From Parvibaculum sp039680535 (GTDB taxonomy: Bacteria > Pseudomonadota > Alphaproteobacteria > Parvibaculales > Parvibaculaceae), in NCBI RefSeq assembly GCF_039680535.1, contig NZ_JBDKSS010000014.1, forward strand, positions 1 to 64,000: a stretch of 64,000 nucleotides of DNA, in the 5' to 3' direction. This document shows positions 23,563 through 32,786 of the stretch, one piece after another; the first letter of the stretch is position 1, and every line of letters begins with the position of its first letter. The position numbers were made by a program, and so were the translations under genes. Below the pieces are notes generated by a model. The model searched no databases. It was not told where the DNA came from and saw nothing but the letters and a program-made list of their open reading frames with translations.

Positions 23563-23765
23563 GAGGTTCGTCCTTTCTGAGGCTATAAAATCAGCCCGTA
23601 TAGTCCGGCTCGCAGTTCGAGTCGGAGCGGGATTATAGATAACCGGCATGACTCCGGTAGTCCGAACTCTTTCCTGATCGGGCCATTAAATGCTGGTAAT
23701 CTGAAAGTCTGCGAAACACTCGCAAGTGCTTACGGAATAGGCAGTCAGCAAGGGAAGAGCGCGAG

Positions 23766-25577
23766 TTGAGACGCAGGGGGGCGGCGATAGCGGCGGTGAT
23801 CCTGGGGGTTTTATGGCCGCTTGCCCCCCATGCGGAGCCCAGCTCTGCCATTGCGATGCATGGCGAGCCGGCCTATCCAGCCGGTTTCAAGGCATTCGGC
23901 TATGTAAACCCCGACGCTCCCAAGGGTGGAACGATACGTTTCGGGGCGGTCGGCAGCTTCGACAGCCTCAACCCTTTCATCGTGCGCGGAACACCCGCAG
24001 TCGGCCTTCGCGAGTTTGTTTTCGAGAGCCTGATGGCGCGGGGCTATGACGAAGCCTTTTCGCTTTACGGGCTTCTCGCGGAGAGCATCGAGACAGCCCC
24101 CGACCGGAATTGGGTCGGCTTCCGCTTGCGCAAGGAAGCCCGCTTTTCCGACGGCGCGCCGGTCACGGTCGATGACGTGATCTTTTCGCTGGAGACGCTG
24201 CGCGACAAGGGCCGCCCGAACTACAAGAGCTATTACGGCAAGGTGGAGCGCATCGAGCGGCCTGACGAGCGAAGCGTGAGGTTCCATTTCAGGCGCGATC
24301 CCGGCGAGGCGAGTGCGGATCGCGAGATGCCGCTCATCCTCGGCCTCATGCCGATCCTGCCGAAACATGTCTACGAAAAACGAGCCTTCGACCAGTCGAG
24401 TCTCGATTCCGCGGTGGGGAGCGGCCCCTATCTTGTTGAAGAGATCAAGCCGGGCAGCCGCATCTCCTATCGTCTGAACACGGATTATTGGGGCTCTAAG
24501 CTCGCGGTCAATCGAGGCCGCAACAATATCGATCAAGTCGTCTACGACTATTATCGCGACAGCAACGCCTCGTTCGAGGCATTCAAGGCCGGACTCTACG
24601 ATGCCCGACCGGAGGACGATCCGGGCCGATGGGCGACCGAATATGATTTTCCGGCCGTACGGCAAGGGCACGTGCGCAAGCTCGCCTTTGAAACGGCGAT
24701 GCCTTCGGGAATGAAGGCGATGGTCTTCAATATCCGCCGCCCGGTCTTTGCCGATCGGCGGGTGCGCGTCGCCCTCACCTACCTCTTCGATTTCGAGTGG
24801 GCGAACAAATCGCTCTACCATGGTGTCTACAAGCGGACGCAGAGCTACTTCGACAATTCGGAACTATCGTCGTTCCATCGCGCGGCGGGCATAAGCGAGC
24901 GCGCGCTGCTCGCGCCTTTTCCCGATGCGGTGACGCCCGAGATCATGAGCCGCGGCTATGAAGCGCCGGTGGGTGATGGTAACGGCCTCAACCGGGCCAA
25001 TCGCGTGAAGGCGCTCTCGCTGCTGCGCGACGCCGGTTACACCATCTCGGCGGGACAGGTGGTCAACGCAAAGACGCATGCGCCGCTCCGCTTCGAAATC
25101 CTGGTGGCGACGCCTTCGGACGAACGCCTCGCCCTCGTCTATGCCAATATGGCGCGACGATCCGGCGTTGATGTTCGTGTACGGAATGTCGACTCGAGTC
25201 AGTATCAAGGCCGGCTCGACGCCTATGATTACGACATGATCTTTTTCGAATGGACGAGCTCGCTGTCGCCCGGCAACGAGCAGAGTTTCCGTTGGGGATC
25301 GGAGGCGGCGGACGCCAAGGGGAGCTATAATTTCATCGGCGTGAAGGACAAGGCCGTCGATGCCATGATCTCGGCACTGCTGGCGGCGAAGACGAAGGAT
25401 GATTTCATCAGCGCCGTCCGGGCATTAGACCGCGTTCTTCTTTCCGGAAATTACGTGATCCCGCTCTTCTATTCCCCGACGCAATGGGTGGCGCTGTGGG
25501 ACCGCGTGAAGGCGCCCGCGCGCACCTCCATCTACGGTTATCGCAGCGATACCTGGTGGATCGACGAGAAGCGCTGA
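23766..25577 (+). CDS. ABC transporter substrate-binding protein, peptide type (YejA-like)
   Basis: The 603-residue product is a family 5 extracellular solute-binding protein. A signal peptide spans about residues 1-23 (AAIAAVILGVLWPLAPHA). The domain opens with FGYVNPDAPKGGTIRFGAVGSFDSLNPFI in parts and ends with YVIPLFYSPTQWVALWDRV. The length and the DAPKGG start fit YejA-like or oligopeptide-binding proteins, which deliver peptides to an inner-membrane ABC permease. No permease or ATPase genes are adjacent, so it is an orphan here. Its start codon is TTG, with AGGGAAGAG upstream. Confidence 0.9.
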   Translation: MRRRGAAIAAVILGVLWPLAPHAEPSSAIAMHGEPAYPAGFKAFGYVNPDAPKGGTIRFGAVGSFDSLNPFIVRGTPAVGLREFVFESLMARGYDEAFSLYGLLAESIETAPDRNWVGFRLRKEARFSDGAPVTVDDVIFSLETLRDKGRPNYKSYYGKVERIERPDERSVRFHFRRDPGEASADREMPLILGLMPILPKHVYEKRAFDQSSLDSAVGSGPYLVEEIKPGSRISYRLNTDYWGSKLAVNRGRNNIDQVVYDYYRDSNASFEAFKAGLYDARPEDDPGRWATEYDFPAVRQGHVRKLAFETAMPSGMKAMVFNIRRPVFADRRVRVALTYLFDFEWANKSLYHGVYKRTQSYFDNSELSSFHRAAGISERALLAPFPDAVTPEIMSRGYEAPVGDGNGLNRANRVKALSLLRDAGYTISAGQVVNAKTHAPLRFEILVATPSDERLALVYANMARRSGVDVRVRNVDSSQYQGRLDAYDYDMIFFEWTSSLSPGNEQSFRWGSEAADAKGSYNFIGVKDKAVDAMISALLAAKTKDDFISAVRALDRVLLSGNYVIPLFYSPTQWVALWDRVKAPARTSIYGYRSDTWWIDEKR

Positions 25578-25580
25578 AAC

Positions 25581-26339
25581 CTAGCGCGGGTCCTTGGCGA
25601 AGATCGCTTCGAGGCTCGTCATGTTCATGCCGTGCTTGAAGTAATTGTACGGCGTGACGTTGACGGCCTTGATGATGGCGCGCTGGATCTCGGTGCCCAC
25701 CGATCCATCCGCGTTGGGGACCATGTCGAAGTCGATGACATTGATGCAGGCCGGATCCTGCTCGAAGGCTTTGACGGCCTTGAGGCCGCTTCCCTGCGCG
25801 CCGAGCGCCGCCCAGCCGAGGATCAGCCGGTTGATGCCTTCATGCGCGGCGATGAGCGCCGTATGCCAGCCCGGCTCTGCCAGCAGGCGGCGGATGGCGC
25901 CGATGGCGCGCCGTTCGGCATCCACGAAGACCTCGCCATGTTCGAGCATGGTCGCGCCCGGCTCGCCGGCCAGCTCGAAATAATAGGCCATCTTCGCCGC
26001 AAGCTCGGCGCGGCTTTTGATTTCACCGAAGCGGCCGTTATGGATTTCGATGAGTTCCGGCTCGACCTCGAGTTCAGGCACCGGATGGTCGGTCTGCGCG
26101 GCGAGCACGCGCTCGGCGGTTTGCCGCGTACGCGGAACGCCCGAGCAGAGAGCGCGATCGAAGCGGACATGAGCGAGCGCGTGTCCTCCGGCATCGGCCT
26201 GGTGCTGGCCGAGCGGCGTCAGGGGGACGACCTTGGTGTCGCCCCCCGCTGCCTGTATCTCGCGGCCGAAATAGTCGACATGGCCGTGGCGCATCAGATA
26301 GATGCGCCTTCGGCCTGTCGTGCCGGGAAGTGCGGTCAA
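25581..26339 (-). CDS. Histidine phosphatase (phosphoglycerate mutase-like) family protein
   Basis: The 252-residue product has the LMRHGHV signature (Arg17-His18-Gly19) with the nucleophile histidine, a second Arg/His set (SGVPRTRQTAERV and AAHEGINRLI), and Glu in IHNGRFGEI. It hydrolyses a phosphate ester; the substrate is unknown. It starts with TTG overlapping the stop of the CaiB-type gene (TTGA), so it is coupled to the racemase gene and probably works on the same pathway or in quality control of CoA intermediates. It ends 4 bp from the convergent peptide-binding gene. Confidence 0.88.
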   Translation of the reverse strand: MTALPGTTGRRRIYLMRHGHVDYFGREIQAAGGDTKVVPLTPLGQHQADAGGHALAHVRFDRALCSGVPRTRQTAERVLAAQTDHPVPELEVEPELIEIHNGRFGEIKSRAELAAKMAYYFELAGEPGATMLEHGEVFVDAERRAIGAIRRLLAEPGWHTALIAAHEGINRLILGWAALGAQGSGLKAVKAFEQDPACINVIDFDMVPNADGSVGTEIQRAIIKAVNVTPYNYFKHGMNMTSLEAIFAKDPR

Positions 26340-27466
26340 ATCGCTTCCACCTTCTTCAGTGCGTCGACCTCACCATCGGCGAAGCCCCAGTCCTTGAGCA
26401 CTTCCAGCGTGTGCGCGCCGTTGATGGCAGGCGCACCCTGGATCTTCGACACCGTGCGCGAGAAGCGCGGCGCGATGTTCGGCTGCGCCACGCCGTCGAC
26501 CTCGACGATGGTCTCACGCGCCTTGTTGTGCGGGTGATCCTTGGCTTCGGTCAGCGACAGCACGGGCGCAAAGCAGATGTCGGTGCCTTCCATGATGGCG
26601 CACCACTCGTCGCGTGTCTTCGTCTTGAAGACGGCTTCGATCTCCGTCTTCATCTCGGGCCACTTGGTGCGGTCCATCTGCTGGTCCCAGATCGCGTCGG
26701 TCAGGCCCGCCTTCTCGCGCAGGAGAGCATAGAACTGCGGTTCGATCGAACCGATCGAGATCCACTTGCCGTCCTTCGTCTCATAGGTGTCGTAGAAGTG
26801 CGCGCCGCCGTCGAGCATGTTGGTGCCGTGCGGCTCGTGCCAGATGCCCGCGGCCTGGAAGCCGAAGAACATCGCCATCAGCGAGGTTGCGCCATCCGTC
26901 ATGGCGGCATCGACGACCTGACCCTTGCCGGACTTGTTCGCTTCGACCAGCGCCGCGAGCATGCCCATGGCGAGGAAGAGCGCGCCGCCGCCGAAATCGC
27001 CGACGAGGTTCAGCGGCGGAACCGGCTTCTCCCCCGGACGGCCGATCGAATGCAGCGCGCCGGTGAGCGAGATGTAGTTGATGTCATGGCCGGCGGCGAG
27101 CGCCATCGGGCCGGTCTGGCCCCAGCCGGTCATGCGGCCATAGACGAGCTTCGGATTGCGCTTCAGGCAGACGTCCGGCCCGAGGCCGAGACGCTCCATG
27201 ACGCCGGGGCGGAAGCCCTCCTGAAGAATGTCCGCCTTCTCGATGAGCTTCAGCGCCGTTTCGACGGCTTCCGGCTTCTTGAGGTCGAGCGCGATGGAGC
27301 GCTTTCCGCGGCTGGAGATTTCGAACTTGGAGCCGCCGCGCGCGCCCTTGCGGTCGATGCGGATGACGTCCGCGCCCATATCGGCGAGGAGCATGCCGCA
27401 ATAGGGCCCTGGCCCGATGCCTGCGAATTCAACGACTTTGACGCCTGACAGCGGACCGCTACCCAT
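26336..27466 (-). CDS. CaiB-family alpha-methylacyl-CoA racemase-like protein
   Basis: The 376-residue product is a class III CoA-transferase-fold protein. The residues used by alpha-methylacyl-CoA racemases are present in order: His127 (AAGHDINY), Asp157 (LVGDFGGG) and Glu242 (SIEPQFY). The N terminus LSGVKVVEFAGIGPGPYCGM and GADVIRIDRKG are the Rossmann-like part. This set points to racemisation of 2-methylacyl-CoA (needed to degrade branched chains) rather than CoA transfer. The gene is divergent from an AMP-forming acyl-CoA ligase and is followed by a coupled phosphatase. Confidence 0.9.
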   Translation of the reverse strand: MGSGPLSGVKVVEFAGIGPGPYCGMLLADMGADVIRIDRKGARGGSKFEISSRGKRSIALDLKKPEAVETALKLIEKADILQEGFRPGVMERLGLGPDVCLKRNPKLVYGRMTGWGQTGPMALAAGHDINYISLTGALHSIGRPGEKPVPPLNLVGDFGGGALFLAMGMLAALVEANKSGKGQVVDAAMTDGATSLMAMFFGFQAAGIWHEPHGTNMLDGGAHFYDTYETKDGKWISIGSIEPQFYALLREKAGLTDAIWDQQMDRTKWPEMKTEIEAVFKTKTRDEWCAIMEGTDICFAPVLSLTEAKDHPHNKARETIVEVDGVAQPNIAPRFSRTVSKIQGAPAINGAHTLEVLKDWGFADGEVDALKKVEAI

Positions 27467-27608
27467 TCTCTGGCTCCCTTGATTTGCCTGTTGTTGGCGA
27501 CTCTTTTAGCGGCTGGCGGGCAGCGCGTAAATGTCGCCAGATATGACGTAGGGGCTTCCTTGACGCCTCGCGCTTGCCTCGCGGGGGCGCTGCTCGTACA
27601 AAGCATTC

Positions 27609-29165
27609 ATGTCGCTTCCAGCCTCCGAAATCGCTCGCGGCTTCACCGGCGAGCCCTGCCCCGCGCGCTTCAATCTCGCGCGTTATTGCCTCGCGCGCGG
27701 CGCCGCCGAAACGCCCGGTAAGACCGCGCTCATTGTCGTCTCGGATGCGAACGCACCCATCGAAGACGCCGAGCATTGGAGCTATGGGCAGCTTGACGAA
27801 GCGGTACGCCGGATTGCGGCGGGACTCTTTGCCGAAGGCTTCCGCCCCGGCGACCGGCTGATGATCCGGATGCCGAATACGAGCGACTATGCCCTGCTCT
27901 TTTTCGGCGCCATTGCTGCGGGTCTCGTGCCGTTGCCCTCTTCCTCGATGCTCACCGAGGCGGAGGCCGATTTCCTGCTTCAGGACTCGCATGCAGCGGC
28001 GGTGGCTGTCTCGGGCGATATGCCGATCCATTCGGGTAAGGCGAGCGTCATCGACGACGCCATGCTGACGCGGCTGAAGGCGCATCCGCCGCTCGGCGAC
28101 TATGCGGACACGGAAGCGAACGATCCGGCCTTCCTCGTCTATACCTCCGGCACGAGCGGGCGGCCCAAAGGTGTGCTCCATGCGCAGCGCAGCGCCTGGG
28201 GGCGGCGGCCGATGTATCAGGGCTGGTATGGCATCGGGGCCTCCGACATCGTGCTTCATGCGGGCGCCTTCAACTGGACCTATACGCTCGGTGTCGGGCT
28301 TCAGGACCCATGGGCGAACGGCGCGACGACGGTTCTCTATATCGGCCCGAAAGATGTGCATGTCTGGCCGAAGCTTCTGGAGCGGACGCGTGCGACGCTC
28401 TTTGCCGCCGTGCCGACGCTCTATCGGCAGATACTCAAATATTGCGATCTCGCGAGCCACGATCTCTCCGCTTTGCGTCATGGGCTCACCGCGGGCGAAG
28501 CGCTCTCACCTGCCCTGCTTCGCCATTGGCGCGAGGAGACGGGCAAGAACCTCTATGAAGCGCTCGGCATGAGCGAATGCTCGACCTATATCTCGACAGG
28601 CCCCTCGATGGAGATACGCGCGGGCAGCCCCGGCAAGCCGCAGCCGGGACGCTGCATCGCGGTGCTTCCCGTCGAGGGTGGTAACGATCCGTTGCCCACG
28701 GGCGAAACGGGCATGCTCGCCGTCCATCGCAGCGATCCGGGGCTGATGCTCGGCTACTGGCAGAGGCCGGGAGACGAAAGCGAAGTCTATCGCGGCGAAT
28801 GGTTCATCGGCGGCGATCTCGCCTCCTTCGATGATGATGGCTATCTCTGGTATCACGGCCGCGCCGACGACGTGATGAACGCCATGGGCTATCGCGTTTC
28901 ACCGGCGGAGGTCGAGGCGGCGCTATCGGATCATCCGGGCATCGCGGAAGTTGCGGTGACGGAAATGCATGTGCGCGACGACGTCACCGTCATCGCCGCA
29001 TTCGTCGTACCGAAAGATGGGAAGCAGCCGGACAAGGCGTCGATCTTCGCTCATGCCGAGGAGAAGCTTGCCGCCTACAAGCGTCCGCGCGAAATCGTCT
29101 TCGTCGAAAGCCTGCCGCGCACAGCCAATGGCAAGGTCATGCGCCGGACGCTTGCCGCCCGATAG
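27609..29165 (+). CDS. AMP-forming acyl-CoA synthetase
   Basis: The 518-residue product is an ANL-superfamily ligase: the P-loop YTSGTSGRPKG (about 178-188), YEALGMSE (A5 motif), YWQRPGDES, WFIGGDLASFDDDGYLWYHGR in parts (A7-A8 hinge), and the lysine in PRTANGKVMRR (A10). It activates a carboxylic acid with ATP and CoA. The acid-binding pocket (GAFNWTYTLG) suggests a medium or aromatic acid but does not decide it. It diverges from the racemase gene and may supply it with acyl-CoA. Confidence 0.9.
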   Translation: MSLPASEIARGFTGEPCPARFNLARYCLARGAAETPGKTALIVVSDANAPIEDAEHWSYGQLDEAVRRIAAGLFAEGFRPGDRLMIRMPNTSDYALLFFGAIAAGLVPLPSSSMLTEAEADFLLQDSHAAAVAVSGDMPIHSGKASVIDDAMLTRLKAHPPLGDYADTEANDPAFLVYTSGTSGRPKGVLHAQRSAWGRRPMYQGWYGIGASDIVLHAGAFNWTYTLGVGLQDPWANGATTVLYIGPKDVHVWPKLLERTRATLFAAVPTLYRQILKYCDLASHDLSALRHGLTAGEALSPALLRHWREETGKNLYEALGMSECSTYISTGPSMEIRAGSPGKPQPGRCIAVLPVEGGNDPLPTGETGMLAVHRSDPGLMLGYWQRPGDESEVYRGEWFIGGDLASFDDDGYLWYHGRADDVMNAMGYRVSPAEVEAALSDHPGIAEVAVTEMHVRDDVTVIAAFVVPKDGKQPDKASIFAHAEEKLAAYKRPREIVFVESLPRTANGKVMRRTLAAR

Positions 29166-29180
29166 GCGGCCTTCAGGCGA

Positions 29181-29429
29181 TCACCGATAGGTATCCACTT
29201 CTAGTGACGCCGGGCCGCGCTGCGTGTCGGGGCCGATTGCGGGCGCGGGCGTGCGCTGTTGCGCCGTGTACGAATGAACCGTCTTGTAGGCCTGATCCGC
29301 AGCCGCGCTCATTTCCTGAACCTGCTCGAGCTTGCTCCAGAGTGCGGCGACGGCCGAACTCGGCGTGGAGCCCACGGCCCACACGCAGGTCAGAAACCCG
29401 GCAATTGCTCCGACCAGGAAATTCGTCAT
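29181..29429 (-). CDS. Small hypothetical protein with N-terminal membrane segment
   Basis: The 82-residue frame starts MTNFLVGAIAGFLTCVWAVGS, a likely membrane anchor or uncleaved signal, then a helix (SKLEQVQEMSAAADQAYKT) and a Pro-rich tail. GGAG lies about 10 bases before the ATG. It resembles no family I know. It is convergent with the ligase gene, 15 bp away. The 159 bp upstream of it is AT-rich with no other gene, which fits a promoter region. Confidence 0.5.
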   Translation of the reverse strand: MTNFLVGAIAGFLTCVWAVGSTPSSAVAALWSKLEQVQEMSAAADQAYKTVHSYTAQQRTPAPAIGPDTQRGPASLEVDTYR

Positions 29430-29588
29430 TTCACTCGCACTCCAGCCAAATGGCCTTTGGTGTCGCTACTTTGCGTAGCAAGTAGAGAAATGACAAGTCC
29501 GGAGCATTACTTAAAAGTCTACAATGTCCCATAACAAGACAACTTGCAGCTTTATTCACGAAGGGGCAGCAAAACCTTCGTCTACTGT

Positions 29589-30362
29589 TCAGAGCGACTG
29601 GCCATCATCGGCAGTAAAAAGCGAACCTGTGATGAAGCGTGAATGATCGGAGGCAAGCAGGAGTAGCGTGCCATCGAGATCGGACTCCACGCCCAGACGG
29701 CGTCGCGGCCATGTCTTGATCTGCCTCTGACCGCCTTCGCTCTGGAACCAGTCCGAGTTCAGCTCGGTCTCGATGAAGCCGGGGCACATGGCATTCACGT
29801 TGATGTTCTTGCGCGCCCATTCCTTGGCGAGCGACTTCGTCATCATGGCGACGGCGGCCTTTGTCATGCAGTAGATCGTCAGTCCCGGCAGCTGCGTGAA
29901 CGCGCCGATGGAGGCGATGTTGATGATCCGTCCGCCAGCGCCCCGCGCCATCATGCTGAGACCGACGGCCTGCGCCATGAAGAAGGCACCGCGCACATTG
30001 GTGTCGAACATGGTGTCGAAACCTTCAGGCGTAACTTCCGCCGGCAGGGCCTGCACGTTCATGCCGGCATTGTTGACGAGAATGTCCACCGGGCCGAGAT
30101 CGCGCTCAGTCGTCTCGACGCATTGCTTGATGCTCGCGGGATCAGTGACGTCGAGCGCCACGGCAAGCGCGCGGCCACCCAGCGCCTCGATTTCCGCCTT
30201 GAGCGTCTGCAACCGATCCACGCGGCGGCCAGTGATCGCGACGGCGGCACCTGCCTTGGCCAGCACAAGTGCGAAGCGCCGGCCCAGGCCGCTGGTCGCG
30301 CCGGTCACAATGGCGGTCTTGCCGGTGAGGTCGAAGGACGGGAGGGAAATGTCGTCGCTCAT
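29589..30362 (-). CDS. Short-chain dehydrogenase/reductase
   Basis: The 257-residue product is a classical SDR. The TGATSGLG dinucleotide motif is at 20-27, NNAG at about 97-100, the catalytic Ser151 (NIASIGAF), Tyr164 and Lys168 (YCMTK) are in place, and CPGFIETELN follows. TGRRVDR after the second strand (about 44-50), with Arg in the place of an acid, favours NADP(H). It reduces or oxidises a keto/hydroxy group; substrate unknown. It is divergent from the FrnE-like gene. Confidence 0.92.
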   Translation of the reverse strand: MSDDISLPSFDLTGKTAIVTGATSGLGRRFALVLAKAGAAVAITGRRVDRLQTLKAEIEALGGRALAVALDVTDPASIKQCVETTERDLGPVDILVNNAGMNVQALPAEVTPEGFDTMFDTNVRGAFFMAQAVGLSMMARGAGGRIINIASIGAFTQLPGLTIYCMTKAAVAMMTKSLAKEWARKNINVNAMCPGFIETELNSDWFQSEGGQRQIKTWPRRRLGVESDLDGTLLLLASDHSRFITGSLFTADDGQSL

Positions 30363-30507
30363 GGTGCGTTTCCGTGGATCGAATGCAGCGGTTCCTGGTT
30401 GGGGCGCATCCTAGGGGCTCGCCGCGCCGGGTCAAGCCGCCCTCGCCGCTTGCCTCGGCCGAGGCGTGGCGCATAATCGGCAAAACGAAATTGCGGAGGA
30501 TGGGTCC

Positions 30508-31158
30508 ATGGAACTCGATGTCGTTTCCGATACGGTCTGCCCCTGGTGCTATATCGGCAAGAAGCGGCTCGACGAGGCGCTTGCGATCCGCGGCTCCGAG
30601 GGGATTACGCTGCGTTGGCGCCCCTTCCAGCTCGACGCCTCGATTCCCGATGGCGGCGTCGACCGCAAGGCCTATATGCAGAAGAAGTTCGGCTCCGATC
30701 CGGAGCGCGCCCGCTCGATCGGCAACACCATCCGTGAATATGGCGAAGCGCTCGGCATAGCCTTCAACTTCGACAAAATCGAAAAATTGCCCAACACGCT
30801 CGACAGCCACCGCCTGATCCGTTGGGCGGGCACGGCGGGATGCCAGAACGAGATGGTCGACGTGCTTTTCCGCCGCTATTTCACCGACGCCGAGGACATC
30901 GGCAATCGTGACGTGCTGCTCGATGCCGTCGCAGAAGTCGGCATGGACGCGGACATCGTGGGCGATCTTCTGGCGCGCGGCGCAGACCGCGAGCTTGTGA
31001 TACGCGAAGAGGCGATGGCGCGCGAGATGGGTATTCAGGGCGTGCCGAGCTTCGTCATCAACTCGAAATGGGTGATGGTCGGCGCACAGGAAACCCCTGC
31101 TCTCCTCCGCATGTTCGACAAGTTGCTGGCGCAGGAGGCGGAAGGCGCGGCGGAGTAA
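30508..31158 (+). CDS. DsbA-family oxidoreductase (FrnE-like)
   Basis: The start is the ATG at 30508 (GGAGGA upstream), giving 216 residues. The thioredoxin-fold DsbA domain has the CPWC active site at 11-14 (VSDTVCPWCYIGKKR), a long helical insertion and the cis-proline loop GIQGVPSFVINSKW (about 180). There is no signal peptide, so it works in the cytosol as FrnE-type dithiol oxidoreductases do, possibly in stress response or polyketide-type chemistry. Its stop abuts the msrQ stop on the other strand. Confidence 0.9.
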   Translation: MELDVVSDTVCPWCYIGKKRLDEALAIRGSEGITLRWRPFQLDASIPDGGVDRKAYMQKKFGSDPERARSIGNTIREYGEALGIAFNFDKIEKLPNTLDSHRLIRWAGTAGCQNEMVDVLFRRYFTDAEDIGNRDVLLDAVAEVGMDADIVGDLLARGADRELVIREEAMAREMGIQGVPSFVINSKWVMVGAQETPALLRMFDKLLAQEAEGAAE

Positions 31159-31776
31159 TCACGCGCCGGCGCGTATTGTCTTGTGCAATGGCGTCGCCTG
31201 CCACATGCGCCAGCCAAGCGCCGCCATCAGGATCGTGCCGTAGATCAGCGGCCATGTGATGTCGGCCTTCACCAGCAAGTAGTAGTGGATGACGCCGAAG
31301 CTCGCGGCGACATAGACGGCGCGGTGAAGCTGTCGCCAGCGCTTCGGCCCCAGCCGCGCGACCATCTTCTTGGTCGAGGTGATTGCCAGCGGCAGGAGCA
31401 GCAGGAACGCCATCATGCCGAAGGTGATATAGGGCCTTTTCAGAATGTCCTTCACGATGGCATGAAGATCGAAGCCCTGATCCACGGCAAGATAAAGCGA
31501 CAGGTGGACGCAGACATAGAAGAAGGCGTAGAGCCCGATCATCCGGCGAAAGCGCACCGGTAGCGGGTTCTTCAGAATGCGCGTGAGCGGCGTCAGCAGC
31601 AGCCCGACGACAAGCAGTTTGATCGCCCAGTCACCCGTCGTGCGGATCAGCGTCTCGACGGGGTCGGCGCCGAGGTCGCGCGTGAAGAGACGTCGCAACA
31701 GATCGGCGGCGGGCAGCATGCAGCCGATGAAGATTGCGAGCCAGAGAATGCGGCGATTTCGTTCTGTCACGATCAA
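31159..31776 (-). CDS. msrQ: Heme-binding membrane subunit MsrQ
   Basis: The 205-residue product is the YedZ/MsrQ ferric-reductase-like transmembrane protein. About six membrane segments are seen, with conserved histidines in FFYVCVHLSLYL and LHRAVYVAASFGVIHYYLL as heme ligands, and PVRFRRMIGLYAF. MsrQ passes electrons from the quinone pool or cytosolic flavin to periplasmic MsrP. It starts with TTG overlapping the msrP stop (TTGA), so the pair is co-translated. Confidence 0.95.
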   Translation of the reverse strand: MIVTERNRRILWLAIFIGCMLPAADLLRRLFTRDLGADPVETLIRTTGDWAIKLLVVGLLLTPLTRILKNPLPVRFRRMIGLYAFFYVCVHLSLYLAVDQGFDLHAIVKDILKRPYITFGMMAFLLLLPLAITSTKKMVARLGPKRWRQLHRAVYVAASFGVIHYYLLVKADITWPLIYGTILMAALGWRMWQATPLHKTIRAGA

Positions 31777-32705
31777 AAGAATGTCCTGAAGTCCATGCCC
31801 CGGTAAAGACTTGCCACCTGATCGCCATAGCCATTGAACATGAGCGTCGGTCGCCGGAAGAAATCGCCGATACGACGCTCTTTCGCCTGTGACCAGCGCG
31901 GGTGATCAACCTCCGGATTGACGTTGGAATAGAAGCCGAACTCGCTCGGGTTGGCAGTGTTCCATGCGGTGGCGGGCTGGCGTTCCAGAAAGCGTATGCG
32001 GACGATCGACTTCGCGCCCTTGAATCCATATTTCCACGGCACGACAAGGCGCAGCGGCGCACCATTCTGGTTCTCCAGCGTTTCGCCATAGAGCCCGACG
32101 GCGAGCGTCGTCAGGGGATGCATGGCCTCGTCCATGCGCAACCCCTCGCGGTAGGGCCAGTCGACATAGGGAAACAGAAGGCCCGGCATGGTTCTGCTGT
32201 CGGCGAGGCTCGTGAACTCGACGAACTTCGCCTTCGATGTCGGCTCGACGCGGTTGATGAGCGCGGAAAGCGAAAACCCGTTCCACGGCACCACCATGGA
32301 CCAGGCTTCAACACAACGATGGCGATAGATGCGCTCCTCGACGGGCGCGAGCTTCAGTATGTCTTCGATTCCGAGCGTCATGGGCTTTGCCACCTCGCCC
32401 GAAATCTCGACAGTCCAGGGCCGCGTCTTCATTGCGCCGGCGTAGGCCGCCGGATCGCTCTTGTCGGTGCCGAACTCGTAGAAATTGTTGTAGCCGGTTA
32501 CGTCCTTGAGCGGCGTCAGCACTTCGCCCTTTGTCGAGAGCGGACTCTCAACAAACTTCAACGCGGTTGCATTGGCTTTATCATGCGGAAATGCGATGCC
32601 GAGGCCCACGGCTGCGGCGCCCGTCATGAAACGGCGCCTGTCGAGCCATAGCGATTTCGGCGTGATCTCCGAAGAGGCGATGTCGGACTTCTTTCCGATC
32701 AGCAT
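31773..32705 (-). CDS. msrP: Periplasmic methionine sulfoxide reductase MsrP
   Basis: The 310-residue product has a twin-arginine signal (DRRRFMTG at about 22-29, cut near residue 47), so it is exported folded with its cofactor. The sulfite-oxidase-type molybdopterin domain has the Mo ligand Cys131 (YRHRCVEAWSM), LVVPWKYGFKGAKSIVRI in parts, and the C-terminal PTLMFNGYGDQV. MsrP repairs oxidised methionine in envelope proteins. Length and context, coupled to msrQ, are standard. Confidence 0.96.
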   Translation of the reverse strand: MLIGKKSDIASSEITPKSLWLDRRRFMTGAAAVGLGIAFPHDKANATALKFVESPLSTKGEVLTPLKDVTGYNNFYEFGTDKSDPAAYAGAMKTRPWTVEISGEVAKPMTLGIEDILKLAPVEERIYRHRCVEAWSMVVPWNGFSLSALINRVEPTSKAKFVEFTSLADSRTMPGLLFPYVDWPYREGLRMDEAMHPLTTLAVGLYGETLENQNGAPLRLVVPWKYGFKGAKSIVRIRFLERQPATAWNTANPSEFGFYSNVNPEVDHPRWSQAKERRIGDFFRRPTLMFNGYGDQVASLYRGMDFRTFF

Positions 32706-32786
32706 GCGCGATGCTCCTTTGCGTGGAGTATCGCAGAGGCTGGTCCATCACGACAAATCGCGTTTGCGTGAGCGCCGCGCGAGCGA

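Noticed and set aside
26336..27466. Formyl-CoA or carnitine CoA-transferase assignment for the CaiB-family protein
   Set aside because: The catalytic Asp of class III CoA-transferases is not in its usual context, whereas the His127/Asp157/Glu242 set of alpha-methylacyl-CoA racemases is complete.
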